Origin: Photorhabdus khanii NC19
GTDB taxonomy: Bacteria; Pseudomonadota; Gammaproteobacteria; Enterobacterales; Enterobacteriaceae
Direction of reading: 5' to 3'
Assembly (NCBI RefSeq): GCF_000517265.1
Contig: NZ_AYSJ01000004.1
Location: 399,174-463,173, forward strand
Length of the DNA stretch: 64,000 nt
Under the pieces are notes generated by a model. It searched no databases. It saw only the letters and a list, made by a program, of their open reading frames with translations, and had not been told where the DNA came from. This document shows, piece by piece, positions 23,802-34,001 of this stretch. A program made the position numbers and the translations under genes. How positions within the stretch are numbered: position 1 is the stretch's first letter; each line of letters begins with the position of its first letter.

Positions 23802-26162
23802 ATGATGCCTTTACGTGCACGGCCACTGCGCGCGCTTCACAAAACAACACCGCTGGTAATAGCGATTCGTTTGAGCCTGTTACCGGTGGCTTGCCTAACC
23901 TCGGGGATCGCGTATGCTTCGGTGGCGCCAGCTAGCGCACACTATGACATTAATGCAGGCGAACTGGATAAAGTTCTCAATCAATATTCCACCCGCGCGG
24001 GTATTACCCTTTCAGTAAATGCCAACTTAACGCGCGGCAAACAGAGTAGCGGCCTACACGGCGATTATTCCATCACCGATGGACTGAACATCTTACTGGC
24101 CGGTACTGATTTACAGGCGAAAACGTTGGGTGATAACACGTTCACGCTCGAACCCGCTTCTGTCACGCAGAAAGACTCGATGACCGTGATAGGCGACTGG
24201 CTAGGCGATGCTCGTGAAACTGACGTGTTTGAACATGCAGGCGCACGCGATGTCATCCGCCGTGAAGATTTTGCCAAAACAGGCGCAACAACAATGCGTG
24301 AAGTGCTAAACCGCATTCCTGGCGTCAACGCACCGGAAAACAACGGTACCGGCAGCCACGACCTGGCGATGAACTTCGGCATTCGTGGCCTGAACCCGCG
24401 TCTTGCCAGCCGCTCTACGGTTCTGATGGATGGCGTTCCGGTACCCTTCGCGCCTTACGGCCAGCCACAGCTATCGTTGGCACCAGTATCTCTCGGCAAC
24501 ATGGACGCCGTAGACGTAGTACGCGGTGGCGGTGCTGTGCGTTACGGACCACAAAGCGTAGGTGGTGTGGTGAATTTCGTGACTCGTGCTATCCCGCAGG
24601 ATTTTGGTATTGATGCAAGTGTGGAAGGCCAGCTTAGCCCCACATCTTCACAAAACAATCCAAAAGAAACCCATAATCTGATGATTGGAGGTACGGCAGA
24701 TAACGGTTTCGGCACGGCGCTTCTCTACTCCGGTACACGTGGCAGCGACTGGCGCGAGCACAGCGCCACGCACATTGACGACGTGATGCTCAAAAACCGC
24801 TATGTACCCAATGAAGCGCACACCTTCAACAGCCTGCTGCAATATTATGATGGCAATGCGGATATGCCAGGAGGTCTTTCACGCGCCGATTACGATGCCA
24901 ATCGCTGGCAATCCACTCGCCCATATGATCGCTTCTGGGGCCGCCGTCAGCTCGCAAGCCTCAGCTATCAGTATCAACCCGACCAGCAGCACAAATTCAA
25001 TATTCAGAGCTTATATACCCATACCTTGCGCAGCGGTTATCTCGAGCAGGGCAAACGCATTACCCTTTCCCCACGGGAATACTGGGTGCGCAGCATCGAA
25101 CCGCGCTATAGCCAGCTCTTCAATTTAGGGCCTTCAGCCCATGAAGTAGGAATTGGCTACCGCTACGTGAATGAATCCAGTCACGAAATGCGTTACTACA
25201 CCGCCACCCGCAGCGGCGAATTACCCAGCACGTCGAGTCCTTATGACCGTAATACCCGCTCTGGCACCGAGGCTCATGCCTGGTACATTGACGACCGCAT
25301 TGATATCGGCAACTGGACCATCACGCCAGGGATACGATTCGAACATATCAAATCCATCCAAAACAACAACCTGAAAGGCACCCGCCAAGAAGTGAGCTAC
25401 AATGCGCCGCTGCCTGCACTCAACGTTCTTTATCACGTTACTGACAGCTGGAATCTTTATGCCAATACGGAAAGCTCATTCGGTACCGTACAGTACAGCC
25501 AGATTGGTAAGGCGGTGCGGAGCGGCAATGTAGAACCGGAAAAAGCGCGAACCTGGGAAGTCGGAACCCGCTACGACGATGGCGCTCTGACGGCGGAAAT
25601 GGGGCTGTTCCTGATTAACTTCAACAATCAATACGACTCCAACCAGACCAACGATACTGTTACAGCACGTGGGAAAACCCGACACACTGGGCTGGAAACT
25701 CAGGCACGTTACAATCTTTCCGAGCTTACGCCTAAACTGGAGAACGTTTCGGTTTACGCCAACTACACGTATGTGAACGCAGAAATTCGTGAAAAAGGCG
25801 ATACCTACGGGAATCAAGTGCCGTTCTCACCAAAGCATAAAGGTACACTTGGTATGGATTACAAACCTGGCAACTGGACCTTCAACCTCAACAGCGAATT
25901 CCAGTCTGGTCAGTTTGCTGATAACGTTAACACCGTACAGGAAAGTGTCGATGGCAGCACCGGCCGCATACCGGGCTTTATGCTGTGGGATGCGCGCATG
26001 GCGTATGACTTCGGCCCACAAATGGCCAATCTGACTCTAGCCTTTGGGGTGAAAAACATTTTCGACCACGAGTATTACACCCGTTCCTATGATGATAACA
26101 ATAAAGGCATCTACGCCGGGCAGCCGCGCATATTCTATATGCAAGGCTCACTGAAGTTCTGA
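23802..26162 (+). CDS. fecA: TonB-dependent ferric citrate receptor FecA
   Basis: 786-residue outer-membrane receptor. It has a signal peptide, an N-terminal signalling (STN) domain of ~80 residues that talks to FecR ([17 protein letters not shown]), a TonB box (DSMTV), a plug ([28 protein letters not shown]) and a 22-strand barrel ending in YMQGSLKF. Long stretches are near-identical to E. coli FecA as I remember it. I prefer the ATG at 23802, five bases after GGAGA. The 81-base gap after fecR should hold the FecI-dependent promoter. Confidence 0.95.
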   Translation: MMPLRARPLRALHKTTPLVIAIRLSLLPVACLTSGIAYASVAPASAHYDINAGELDKVLNQYSTRAGITLSVNANLTRGKQSSGLHGDYSITDGLNILLAGTDLQAKTLGDNTFTLEPASVTQKDSMTVIGDWLGDARETDVFEHAGARDVIRREDFAKTGATTMREVLNRIPGVNAPENNGTGSHDLAMNFGIRGLNPRLASRSTVLMDGVPVPFAPYGQPQLSLAPVSLGNMDAVDVVRGGGAVRYGPQSVGGVVNFVTRAIPQDFGIDASVEGQLSPTSSQNNPKETHNLMIGGTADNGFGTALLYSGTRGSDWREHSATHIDDVMLKNRYVPNEAHTFNSLLQYYDGNADMPGGLSRADYDANRWQSTRPYDRFWGRRQLASLSYQYQPDQQHKFNIQSLYTHTLRSGYLEQGKRITLSPREYWVRSIEPRYSQLFNLGPSAHEVGIGYRYVNESSHEMRYYTATRSGELPSTSSPYDRNTRSGTEAHAWYIDDRIDIGNWTITPGIRFEHIKSIQNNNLKGTRQEVSYNAPLPALNVLYHVTDSWNLYANTESSFGTVQYSQIGKAVRSGNVEPEKARTWEVGTRYDDGALTAEMGLFLINFNNQYDSNQTNDTVTARGKTRHTGLETQARYNLSELTPKLENVSVYANYTYVNAEIREKGDTYGNQVPFSPKHKGTLGMDYKPGNWTFNLNSEFQSGQFADNVNTVQESVDGSTGRIPGFMLWDARMAYDFGPQMANLTLAFGVKNIFDHEYYTRSYDDNNKGIYAGQPRIFYMQGSLKF

Positions 26163-26221
26163 TGCTACGTTAACCCTTTCGCCGGGCCATTGCCCGGCTT
26201 TGCTATTTCTGGAGTTCAGTT

Positions 26222-26335
26222 ATGTCTGCACTGATTCGCGTTATGTTTATCGCTTTGCTCTTCTCCACCAACCTGACCCGTGCCCTCGCAGTCACGGTGC
26301 AGGATGAGAAAGGTAGTTTTACCCTCATTTACTAA
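26222..26335 (+). pseudogene. Truncated fecB (first 37 codons)
   Basis: The frame MSALIRVMFIALLFSTNLTR... then TVQDEKGSFTL matches the signal peptide and mature start of FecB, the periplasmic ferric-citrate binding protein (about 300 residues in E. coli). It stops after LIY. The stop overlaps the end of convergent cysQ, so the island breaks off here. fecC, fecD and fecE are absent from the window. Confidence 0.85.
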
Positions 26336-27075
26336 AAAATTGTTACTCTAAATCCCGGATTCAGGAATGATTCACGAGGCGTATAATCCAGAGTCTGGCC
26401 TTTCCAGTTTGTTACATGAGCACCGGCCGCAATTGCCACAGCATGACCTGCTGCGGTATCCCAGATATTAGTTGGTCCAAAACGGGGATAAAGTTGCGCC
26501 TTTCCTTCGGCCACCAGACAGAACTTTAATGAAGAACCCACAGAAACCGTATGATGTTCACCTAACTGATTGAGATAATCCTCCAATTCTGTATCCATAT
26601 GAGAGCGGCTGACTACCACCATTGGAGGATTAGCATCACGAATTTTAATCGGCAAACATTGACCACCACAGGTTTTTTTCCATGCCTGTCGTCCTTGCCC
26701 AAAATAAAGCGTATCCTGCGCAGGAGCGTACACCACCCCCATCACAGGAATTCCCCCATCAATCAGAGCGATATTAACCGTAAATTCACCGTTACGATTA
26801 ATAAACTCCTTGGTTCCATCCAAAGGATCAACTAACCAATAGCGCTTCCAATCACGCCTCTCCTCCCAGGCAGGAGGCTCTTCTTCCGACAACAATGGAA
26901 TGTCCGGTGCAATACGGGATAATCCGGCTTTAATGATTTTATGAGCCGCAATATCAGCAATAGTAATCGGTGAATCATCCTGTTTATGATCAACTTTCAG
27001 GGGATGTTCATCCTGATAAATTGTCATAATAGCCGCGCCAGCTTCCCGGGCCAGTTGGCAGACTTGTTCTAGCAT
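26332..27075 (-). CDS. cysQ: 3'(2'),5'-bisphosphate nucleotidase CysQ
   Basis: Removes the 3'-phosphate from PAP, a by-product of sulfate assimilation, and from PAPS. Member of the inositol-monophosphatase superfamily with the metal sites EE (LLSEEEP), DPLDGTKEF and [10 protein letters not shown]. 247 residues from the ATG at 27073-27075; a second ATG lies one codon upstream. The C-terminus ([10 protein letters not shown]) is complete even though the fec island begins within its stop codon. Confidence 0.95.
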   Translation of the reverse strand: MLEQVCQLAREAGAAIMTIYQDEHPLKVDHKQDDSPITIADIAAHKIIKAGLSRIAPDIPLLSEEEPPAWEERRDWKRYWLVDPLDGTKEFINRNGEFTVNIALIDGGIPVMGVVYAPAQDTLYFGQGRQAWKKTCGGQCLPIKIRDANPPMVVVSRSHMDTELEDYLNQLGEHHTVSVGSSLKFCLVAEGKAQLYPRFGPTNIWDTAAGHAVAIAAGAHVTNWKGQTLDYTPRESFLNPGFRVTIF

Positions 27076-27179
27076 CATACACCTCTACGGTTAGTTATCT
27101 GTTATCATTTTAGACTATATTATCAATCGATCTTCTGCCGGAATTGTAAGAATTTTATTGCCATCACCAAAACAAAAAC

Positions 27180-27196
27180 AGCCGGATATACCGGCT
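27180..27196 (-). terminator. fklB terminator
   Basis: AGCCGG / CCGGCT stem with a 5-base loop; the minus strand continues with a T-rich run (27165-27179). The plus side also has a T-run. Confidence 0.7.
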
Positions 27197-27222
27197 ATTT
27201 TTAATCATATTTCTGGATAAAA

Positions 27223-27843
27223 TTATAGAATATCCAGTAATTCCACTTCAAAAATCAGTGCGCTATATGGAGGAATCGATGCGCCGGCACCACGCTCACC
27301 ATAAGCCAAATCATATGGGATATAAAGTTCCCATTTAGAACCGACAGGCATCAGGGTTAATGCTTCGATCCATCCGGCAATCACACCATTCACTGGGAAT
27401 TCGGCAGGTTCACCACGTTCTACTGAACTGTCAAACACAGTGCCATCAATCAGGCGACCTGTATAATGAACACTCACCCGGTCAGTACGGGACGGAATTG
27501 CTCCATCACCCTGTTTTAGTACTGAGAACTGTAAACCAGATTCTGTCGTACTGATACCATCGCGCTGGGCGTTTTCTGCCAGAAACTTCTGACCCTCTTC
27601 TGCCATAGCCTGCTGGCGTTCACGACGCACACCGTCTGCACGCTCATGCATCTCACGTAAAGCACGATGCAGTATATCAACCGGCACCGCTGGAGAACGA
27701 CTTTCCAGCGCATCACATAACCCTGCCAGCAAAGCTTCAGGCTCCAGACCTTGCAGACCCGATTCCAGTAATTGCTGACCGACTTGTAAGCCAACCCCAT
27801 AACTTGCTTGCGCTTCGATAGAGTCAAAAGAAAGTTTTGCCAT
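27223..27843 (-). CDS. fklB: FKBP-type peptidyl-prolyl isomerase FklB (FKBP22)
   Basis: 206-residue dimeric foldase. An N-terminal helical dimerisation region ([38 protein letters not shown]) precedes the FKBP domain ([22 protein letters not shown], split here; [34 protein letters not shown]). Start taken at ATG 27841-27843 ([10 protein letters not shown]); six open upstream codons look untranslated. It borders the accessory cluster to its right. Confidence 0.95.
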   Translation of the reverse strand: MAKLSFDSIEAQASYGVGLQVGQQLLESGLQGLEPEALLAGLCDALESRSPAVPVDILHRALREMHERADGVRRERQQAMAEEGQKFLAENAQRDGISTTESGLQFSVLKQGDGAIPSRTDRVSVHYTGRLIDGTVFDSSVERGEPAEFPVNGVIAGWIEALTLMPVGSKWELYIPYDLAYGERGAGASIPPYSALIFEVELLDIL

Positions 27844-28112
27844 GAAAATACCTGTGATCAAATTAAATTAGGCCTGCAAGCATAACAGTGCTATGTAACA
27901 GGGTAAACCGAAGATATCACTGGAGGATACGTCTCACCGAAATATATAAAACTCAATATTCGGTATAACTCTAAGTGGCATATCCATTTCTTAAAGGTTA
28001 TAATACAAGTAAATTCTTTTAAAATATTTTTACTTCCAATTGATTATATAAATAAAATATTATTGATATAGAATTAATTCTACTGCTAATATTATATAAT
28101 GAGGAAAATCTT

Positions 28113-28823
28113 ATGAATACGTCATTTAATGAGATTTTATCAGAAATTCAGAAATCCAAGACCATGCCGGAATTAGAAAAGAAATTGTTAAACGCGATAA
28201 ATTATCTGGGTTTTGAATTTTACTCAATTTATCAGGAAGAAAAATACCCATTCACGACAAAAAAATATGTTTTAATAACCAATTTAAATATAGAAACCGC
28301 AAACAATTATAATCAAAATAGTAATCACGACAGCGACCAATTAATGAACGGTGATTATACTTTTTCCATACCTTCCATTTGCAATGAAAAAATATCAAAA
28401 AATGCTGATTTTATGATTAAAAAATCAAATATAGACGAAGTTAAAAATAGTCTCTCAATTAAAATAAAAGGCTCTCATGGAGAAAGATCAATTTTTTCAG
28501 TCGCCAGAAAAGAAGGCGCCATTTCTCACAATGAGATACTTAATAAAGCAGGCATGTTAGGCATATTAGCAAATGAATGCGTGGAAACATTCAATAACTT
28601 AAAGAATAAAGAGGATAAAATAATCGTCCCAACACTGTCCACAAGAGAAGTCGAAGTAATAAGATGGACTTGTGAAGGAAAAACCTCTGCTGAAATAGCC
28701 AATATACTGGAAATTTCAACAAGAACAGTTAATTTCCATATCAATAATATTATGGAGAAATTAGTTGTTCCCAATAAAGTCGCTGCGGTTGCTAAAGCAA
28801 TAGCATACAACCTGATCATATAG
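28113..28823 (+). CDS. LuxR-family regulator (solo, divergent sensor domain)
   Basis: 236 residues. The C-terminus (about 175-231) is a clear LuxR/GerE helix-turn-helix: LSTREVEVIRWTCEGKTSAEIA, split from ISTRTVNFHINNIMEKL. The N-terminal 165 residues have the length of an autoinducer domain but I cannot find the W-x3-Y and D-P motifs of acyl-homoserine-lactone binders. No luxI-type synthase is in the window. A TATAAT box lies at 27999-28004. It converges on the biosynthetic operon, and a lux-box-like dyad precedes that operon, so it is the likely activator. The ligand is unknown. Confidence 0.85.
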   Translation: MNTSFNEILSEIQKSKTMPELEKKLLNAINYLGFEFYSIYQEEKYPFTTKKYVLITNLNIETANNYNQNSNHDSDQLMNGDYTFSIPSICNEKISKNADFMIKKSNIDEVKNSLSIKIKGSHGERSIFSVARKEGAISHNEILNKAGMLGILANECVETFNNLKNKEDKIIVPTLSTREVEVIRWTCEGKTSAEIANILEISTRTVNFHINNIMEKLVVPNKVAAVAKAIAYNLII

Positions 28824-28825
28824 CA

Positions 28826-28850
28826 ATTAGAGCCAAAATGAGGCTCTAAT
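28826..28850. terminator. Shared hairpin between luxR-type gene and ATP-grasp gene
   Basis: ATTAGAGCC (28826-28834) / GGCTCTAAT (28842-28850), 9-bp stem with 7-base loop, between two convergent genes. Confidence 0.65.
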
Positions 28851-28859
28851 CATATGAAA

Positions 28860-30155
28860 TTATAAAATATAATTTTTCAAAATATCTCTCCAGGCATCAT
28901 TAATTTCATTCATCAGGGATTCACATTTGATATGCTCGTCATTAATATGCACACAAACATAACCACAGAAATCATTATTGCTCTTTGGTGTTTCGTAAAC
29001 CAACGAATTTTTGTCTAAATTAATCCCTATTGAAATAATATCATAATGTAATTTCATCAAGATATTATCAATAGATACTAACAATAATCTATTTACTACT
29101 GTTTTACTAAATTTATCATCAATTTTTCCGTCTTTACCCGCCAGTAAATTAATCAAAAATGCTCTACCCTTCGCTTTGGGTAATATCATTCGATCACTAA
29201 ATCCTTTAACCAAGTGATCAACCCAAATCTCCTGCAAACTTATACCATATACCCGATTAGCCATATCCCAAATACGCATACCTGCCGGTCTACGGTTAGT
29301 TTCAACCAGGAAGGTTTCTCCCGTTTTACTATCTTGCTTAATCTCATTATGGAATGCACCGAGAGTCTGCCCTGAAATCAGGTTAATTGCTTGCCCTGCT
29401 TTATGTAATGCAATAGCATTTCTTCCATCACATTGCGCGGGAACTATTTGCCCTATTTCAACAGGATATTCACCTTTCTGAGAGACTTTTTGCGTTAAAA
29501 AAGCCATACAACCAATACCATCGTACGAATATTCTGTATCGAAAATAATCAATTCTTCTGCAAGAATTGGGTTGCCACCAGACTGCGCAACAGATTGAGC
29601 AAAAGCCGTTGGGATTTTATTCCTATCTTTAATCGCCACTACACCGAAATTTGCCCGGCCACAATTAGGTTTAATAACCACACCATACGGAACAGAATCA
29701 TAAAATGCTTCCAGTTCTTTAATATCATTAATGAAACTGTATCGCGGAGTTTTAATATGTTGGGCTGCAAGCAGTGGCGATATACGGGTTTCTTGTTGAC
29801 GAAACTGAGATTTCTCAATACCCGCGAAACTTAATTCAGGATCATCACCATAAACATTCAGTTTCTTCGCTATAACAGCAGCATACCCGGACACCGCATC
29901 CATAAAGGGAAGAATACCGGCACATGCCATATCAAGTTCAGAAAGAACACCTATTACTTTATCAACATAATTTTCTATCCGCACAGGTATATGATAGACA
30001 AATGGGGTAATATCTTTCTCTTCACCGGACAACATATCACTAATAATCACTAATTCAAGGGAATAATTATACTGAATATAGTCACGGATATTAACGATTT
30101 CATTCAGTCTTGCCGGAAGATAATCAAGTACTAACAAGTATTTTTTCGAACTCAT
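28860..30155 (-). CDS. ATP-grasp ligase (carboxylate-amine ligase type)
   Basis: 431-residue ATP-grasp enzyme. ATP-binding Lys in GVVIKPNCGRANFGV (residue 162), hinge acids in AEELIIF (200-201), and metal ligands in LVETNRRPAGMRIWDM (Glu285, Asn287). The family activates a carboxylate as acyl phosphate and couples it to an amine, often making dipeptides or amides. Last gene of the six-gene operon, 13 bases after the transporter. I infer that it joins the unusual amino acid made upstream to a partner; the substrate cannot be read from sequence. Confidence 0.82.
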   Translation of the reverse strand: MSSKKYLLVLDYLPARLNEIVNIRDYIQYNYSLELVIISDMLSGEEKDITPFVYHIPVRIENYVDKVIGVLSELDMACAGILPFMDAVSGYAAVIAKKLNVYGDDPELSFAGIEKSQFRQQETRISPLLAAQHIKTPRYSFINDIKELEAFYDSVPYGVVIKPNCGRANFGVVAIKDRNKIPTAFAQSVAQSGGNPILAEELIIFDTEYSYDGIGCMAFLTQKVSQKGEYPVEIGQIVPAQCDGRNAIALHKAGQAINLISGQTLGAFHNEIKQDSKTGETFLVETNRRPAGMRIWDMANRVYGISLQEIWVDHLVKGFSDRMILPKAKGRAFLINLLAGKDGKIDDKFSKTVVNRLLLVSIDNILMKLHYDIISIGINLDKNSLVYETPKSNNDFCGYVCVHINDEHIKCESLMNEINDAWRDILKNYIL

Positions 30156-30168
30156 ATTTCCTCCATTA

Positions 30169-31353
30169 TTAACTATTATGCAAATTGAATTTAAGCGAAC
30201 GATAAGGATTAATAATGACGAACATCAATAAAACAAATACAGAGAATATCAAATAGATACTATTGTAGGAAAAATAGTTCAGTAAATTAGCACAAATGAA
30301 ACTGGTTAAAGGTGTCGCTACTTGATTCAAAACAAGCACAACACCGAGATACTGAGAAAAATTCTTCTTCGGAATAAGGCTTGCCCGGTAAGAGCGGGAA
30401 AAAAGATTAAAACAACCTTCCGAACCAATGACCAGCAAGAAACCCAATGTATAAATAACGAATAACGGACCGGTAGCGAATAATGTCAGACCACATAACG
30501 CAATAAGAAAAGCCGTCACACCAACGATACGCACATCAAAAATACGGCATAATTTCGGAGCAACAAAAAATACACAACAGTTCACCACCCCTGCATAAGC
30601 CAAAAGCCGGGCATAACTCTCTTCCGGCTGCGAAAAAATACTGGTGATAACATAAACAGCCGTTGATAAGATAGCCCCTTGCATCACATTCATCAGAAAT
30701 GTCAGGCTAATAACCCGTAGCAGCAACGGGTTTCCCATCAGGAATTTAAATATCGCAGGCAGATTATAACCTTCTCTATTAGCATGCTCTGCAATCTGAT
30801 TTTTCCGTTGTAGCTGAAACCATATGAAGCTGCTAATCAGGAAAGGAAAAAAAGCAAATGCAAATACGGCGTAAACGCTGAATTTATAAACCAGTACACC
30901 AACCACCGCCGGTGCTGCAATATAAGTAAACTGTTCAACAAATTGCAAACGAGAGTTAACAGAAGGTAACTCTATTGCATTAATGTTTTTAGAGACAAAA
31001 CCTTCGAGGTTGACATAACCCGCTCCACTAAAAAAGGATAAAACACATGAGAGAGGAATAATGATATATACAATATTATTATCAGAATATATAAATGAAA
31101 GAATAAAAAGGAATAAACAAACCAATGAACGTAGAATATCACTCAGGAATAACATAACTAGTGTATGCATCCTGTCACCCATCCAGCCAGAAATAGGAAG
31201 TGATATGACTCTGAATAACCGTTCAAGCCCAAAAGCAAAAGATGAAAGTGAAGCGCTATTAGTTGAGGTATACACTAATACAGGCACAGCAAACATCACG
31301 AATGCTTCTGAAAAAACAGAGAAAAAGCGAGCCAGTATGATCCTGTGTATCAT
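30169..31353 (-). CDS. MFS transporter (probable exporter)
   Basis: 394 residues with about 12 hydrophobic segments (e.g. MFAVPVLVYTS, LCLFLFILSFIY read as SLVCLFLFILSFIY, AVFAFAFFPFLISSFIW). The loop GWMGDRMHTL between helices 2 and 3 is the MFS signature. It resembles drug-efflux type (DHA3) members. Placed between the carbamoyltransferase and ATP-grasp genes, it most likely exports the cluster product and may give self-protection. Confidence 0.82.
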   Translation of the reverse strand: MIHRIILARFFSVFSEAFVMFAVPVLVYTSTNSASLSSFAFGLERLFRVISLPISGWMGDRMHTLVMLFLSDILRSLVCLFLFILSFIYSDNNIVYIIIPLSCVLSFFSGAGYVNLEGFVSKNINAIELPSVNSRLQFVEQFTYIAAPAVVGVLVYKFSVYAVFAFAFFPFLISSFIWFQLQRKNQIAEHANREGYNLPAIFKFLMGNPLLLRVISLTFLMNVMQGAILSTAVYVITSIFSQPEESYARLLAYAGVVNCCVFFVAPKLCRIFDVRIVGVTAFLIALCGLTLFATGPLFVIYTLGFLLVIGSEGCFNLFSRSYRASLIPKKNFSQYLGVVLVLNQVATPLTSFICANLLNYFSYNSIYLIFSVFVLLMFVIINPYRSLKFNLHNS

Positions 31354-31374
31354 TAGTATTACCTCAACCTTATT

Positions 31375-31460
31375 GTCTATCCCATTAGGCTATTTTATTT
31401 ATCAATTCGAGTCTGGGCAATACTCAAATTACTTAATCAATTACGCCTACTGGGATAGAC
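31375..31460 (-). repeat. 16-bp inverted repeat inside the operon
   Basis: GTCTATCCCATTAGGC (31375-31390) and GCCTACTGGGATAGAC (31445-31460) pair at 15 of 16 positions across a 54-base loop. They fill the 123-base gap between the carbamoyltransferase and MFS genes, the only sizeable gap in the operon. No T-run follows, so it is not a simple terminator. Confidence 0.6.
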
Positions 31461-31476
31461 TTTTACTACGCAAATT

Positions 31477-33174
31477 TTAATGAATCGATTTAATCAAATA
31501 ATTCCCCAAAACTAAATAATCAATATTTGTTTTCATGAAAGTTTTAATAGCATCATCAGGTGAACAAACAATCGGTTCACTATCGTTATAAGAGGTATTT
31601 AGCAACAAAGGAACACCTGTTTTCCGATAAAATTCCTCAATCAACCGAGCATAACCTGAATTTGATTCACTATCTACAACCTGAACTCTGGCAGTGCCAT
31701 CTGCGTGAACGACGGCTGGAATTTGCGATGCTTTATCAACTTTAGCATCCATCGCCAACAGCATATATTTTGCAGCTTCAGGTAATTCTTTCCGAACGTG
31801 GAACCAATCAGCGACATGCTGACGCAATACACTCGGCGCAAATGGCCTGAACATTTCGCGATGCTTAATTTTACGATTCATTAAATCCCGGATATCTTTA
31901 TTTCTCGGGTCTGCCAGCAAACTACGATTACCCAGAGCCCGCGGCCCAAATTCCATCCGCCCCTGGAACCAACCAACCACATTATTTTCAGCCAGCAAGC
32001 CCGCGACGACCTCATGAATATTTTCTTCATATGTCCAATCCAAGCCATGCGCGCTCAAACTACGTTGGTAATCATCGTCACTATATTCAACCCCCCAATA
32101 AGTGTGAGGCAGAGGATAACGTTGCTCATTTCCAAGAATCTGATGCCAGATAAATAACGCAGCACCTGTAGCAGTACCCGCATCATGCGCAGCAGGTTGT
32201 ACAAAGATATCTTCAATATCCAATTCTTCATACAACCGTTTATTTGTGATGCAATTTAATGCAACACCACCGGCAAGGCAGAGCTTATTCGTTGCTGTTT
32301 CCTGTAAATGATAACGAGCCATATTTAAAACTATCTCATCAGTTATTTCCTGAAGAGAGGCGGCAATATCATAATATTCCTGTGCAACTTCTCCACCAGG
32401 AACTCTTTTCTCAATGCCAAATAAAGATTCTAATTTAGAAAAATCTTCACTGCGGAAATTGAGAATAGTATTATCGATAGTAAACTCCCCTTTCTCATAA
32501 ATCTTGACTAATTGTTTGAATGCCGGCATAAAACCTTCATGCGTTCCATAAGCAGACATTCCCATCACTTTGCAAGCATCGTATACAGAGAAACCCAAGA
32601 ATTCTGCCAATTTCTCCCACATAAAACCGATTGAATTAGGGTATTCAATAGTTTTAATTTTTTTCAGACTATTGCCATCGCCCAGATATACGCCGGCGGT
32701 ATTATCCTCTCCAATACCATCAAGTGATAACGTTAACGCTTTATCAAATGACGAGACAAAATAAGCAGATGCTGCATGAGCTGTATGATGGGGTACCCAA
32801 TGAAACTGACCACGAAATCCCATCGACTGCAAAATTTCTGGTACTGAAGTCGTTTTACGATAGAAAACTGACTCACCCGATACGCTTCCCCAACTTCCCT
32901 CCTCCTTTACTTCATCAATAAAGACTGACTTTCTTCGTTCTATCGGATCAATCGAAAATCCTATATGACTCACGTCTTCCAACTTAATGCCTGCAAAATC
33001 TAATGCAGCTTCAATTGAAGCCAATGGTAGTTCATCAGAATTATCGACATTTGCTGGTTTCCCATGTTTCCTTCTATTTAACCGTTCTTCTTCAATGGCA
33101 AAAATAGTTTCGCCATTTTTTAATAAACAAACGGCTGATTCATGGTAAACAGAATTTAAACCTAATATATACAT
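31477..33174 (-). CDS. Carbamoyltransferase, NodU/CmcH/TobZ family
   Basis: 565 residues. The N-terminal Kae1-like domain has the metal-binding HHTAHA (129-134), LDGIGEDNTAG and LAGGVALNC motifs; the C-terminal YrdC-like domain has GRMEFGPRALGNRSLL. TobZ, NodU and CmcH make carbamoyl-adenylate from carbamoyl phosphate and ATP and pass the carbamoyl to a hydroxyl of a natural product. All key motifs look intact. In this operon it probably carbamoylates the amino-acid intermediate; acceptor atom unknown. Confidence 0.88.
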   Translation of the reverse strand: MYILGLNSVYHESAVCLLKNGETIFAIEEERLNRRKHGKPANVDNSDELPLASIEAALDFAGIKLEDVSHIGFSIDPIERRKSVFIDEVKEEGSWGSVSGESVFYRKTTSVPEILQSMGFRGQFHWVPHHTAHAASAYFVSSFDKALTLSLDGIGEDNTAGVYLGDGNSLKKIKTIEYPNSIGFMWEKLAEFLGFSVYDACKVMGMSAYGTHEGFMPAFKQLVKIYEKGEFTIDNTILNFRSEDFSKLESLFGIEKRVPGGEVAQEYYDIAASLQEITDEIVLNMARYHLQETATNKLCLAGGVALNCITNKRLYEELDIEDIFVQPAAHDAGTATGAALFIWHQILGNEQRYPLPHTYWGVEYSDDDYQRSLSAHGLDWTYEENIHEVVAGLLAENNVVGWFQGRMEFGPRALGNRSLLADPRNKDIRDLMNRKIKHREMFRPFAPSVLRQHVADWFHVRKELPEAAKYMLLAMDAKVDKASQIPAVVHADGTARVQVVDSESNSGYARLIEEFYRKTGVPLLLNTSYNDSEPIVCSPDDAIKTFMKTNIDYLVLGNYLIKSIH

Positions 33175-33197
33175 TGCTTATTACCCTCTCATTATGG

Positions 33198-34001
33198 TTA
33201 ATTTATTTTTAATACCAAGCAGCGTAAACTACCACCACTCTTTAAGAATTCACCCATATCACACTTAACGACATTATAACCATAATTATTTAATTGGCGT
33301 TCAACCTCAATAGAACAATCATGCATTAGAATATCTTTTCCTACTGGAATGTTATTACAAGAGAATAACTCTTTAGCATCATACTCTGATATCGAAATCC
33401 TTCGTTCAAATGTTTCAGAAATATAATCCTGACTTTCCTTAGTAAATGCTTCCGGATAATAAATAACAGTATCTTTGTCAATAAATGAAAATGCCAGAGC
33501 CACATGGAAGAAAGTATTATCCTGAATATGCAGTTCACCTTTCACTTTAAGTTCAGGATATACTTTTTGAATTGTATTTATTGCTTCTTTATCTGAGCGA
33601 GGACCATAACCAAAGATAATATCATTATCCCAATAGATAACATCTCCAAGCCCTTCAAAATAAATATCTTCATCAACATGATGTATCTCGTAGCCCAGAT
33701 CTTTCAGATAATCTATATAATATTGACTTTCTCCCTGACGTTCAGCGTGCCGGAAATTACTGGCAAGAAATTTATTATTATGCACCATGCCACAATCTCC
33801 TGAAAAAGTCATATCAGGCAAACCATTAACAGGAGCAATAGTACGAATACTAATACCTCGTTCGATCAGTCGTTCATAAAGAAAGTCCCACTGCTGTTGT
33901 GCTAATTTTTTATTAACTTTATTATTAGGATCCATCCAATCATTAATAACATATTCAATATCGTAAAAATCCGGTTTACACATTAATAACTCTTTAATCA
34001 T
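33198..34001 (-). CDS. DDAH/amidinotransferase-like guanidine-modifying enzyme
   Basis: 267-residue member of the dimethylarginine dimethylaminohydrolase / arginine deiminase superfamily. The catalytic triad can be placed at Glu116 (YFEGLGD), His166 (NTFFHVALAF) and Cys261 (GGSLRCLVL). The substrate loop LPDMTFSGDCG is typical of bacterial DDAH-like proteins. Such enzymes hydrolyse or transfer a guanidino carbon through a Cys-amidino intermediate. It overlaps the preceding gene by one base, so coupled translation is likely. Whether it is a hydrolase or an amidinotransferase cannot be told here. Confidence 0.82.
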   Translation of the reverse strand: MIKELLMCKPDFYDIEYVINDWMDPNNKVNKKLAQQQWDFLYERLIERGISIRTIAPVNGLPDMTFSGDCGMVHNNKFLASNFRHAERQGESQYYIDYLKDLGYEIHHVDEDIYFEGLGDVIYWDNDIIFGYGPRSDKEAINTIQKVYPELKVKGELHIQDNTFFHVALAFSFIDKDTVIYYPEAFTKESQDYISETFERRISISEYDAKELFSCNNIPVGKDILMHDCSIEVERQLNNYGYNVVKCDMGEFLKSGGSLRCLVLKIN

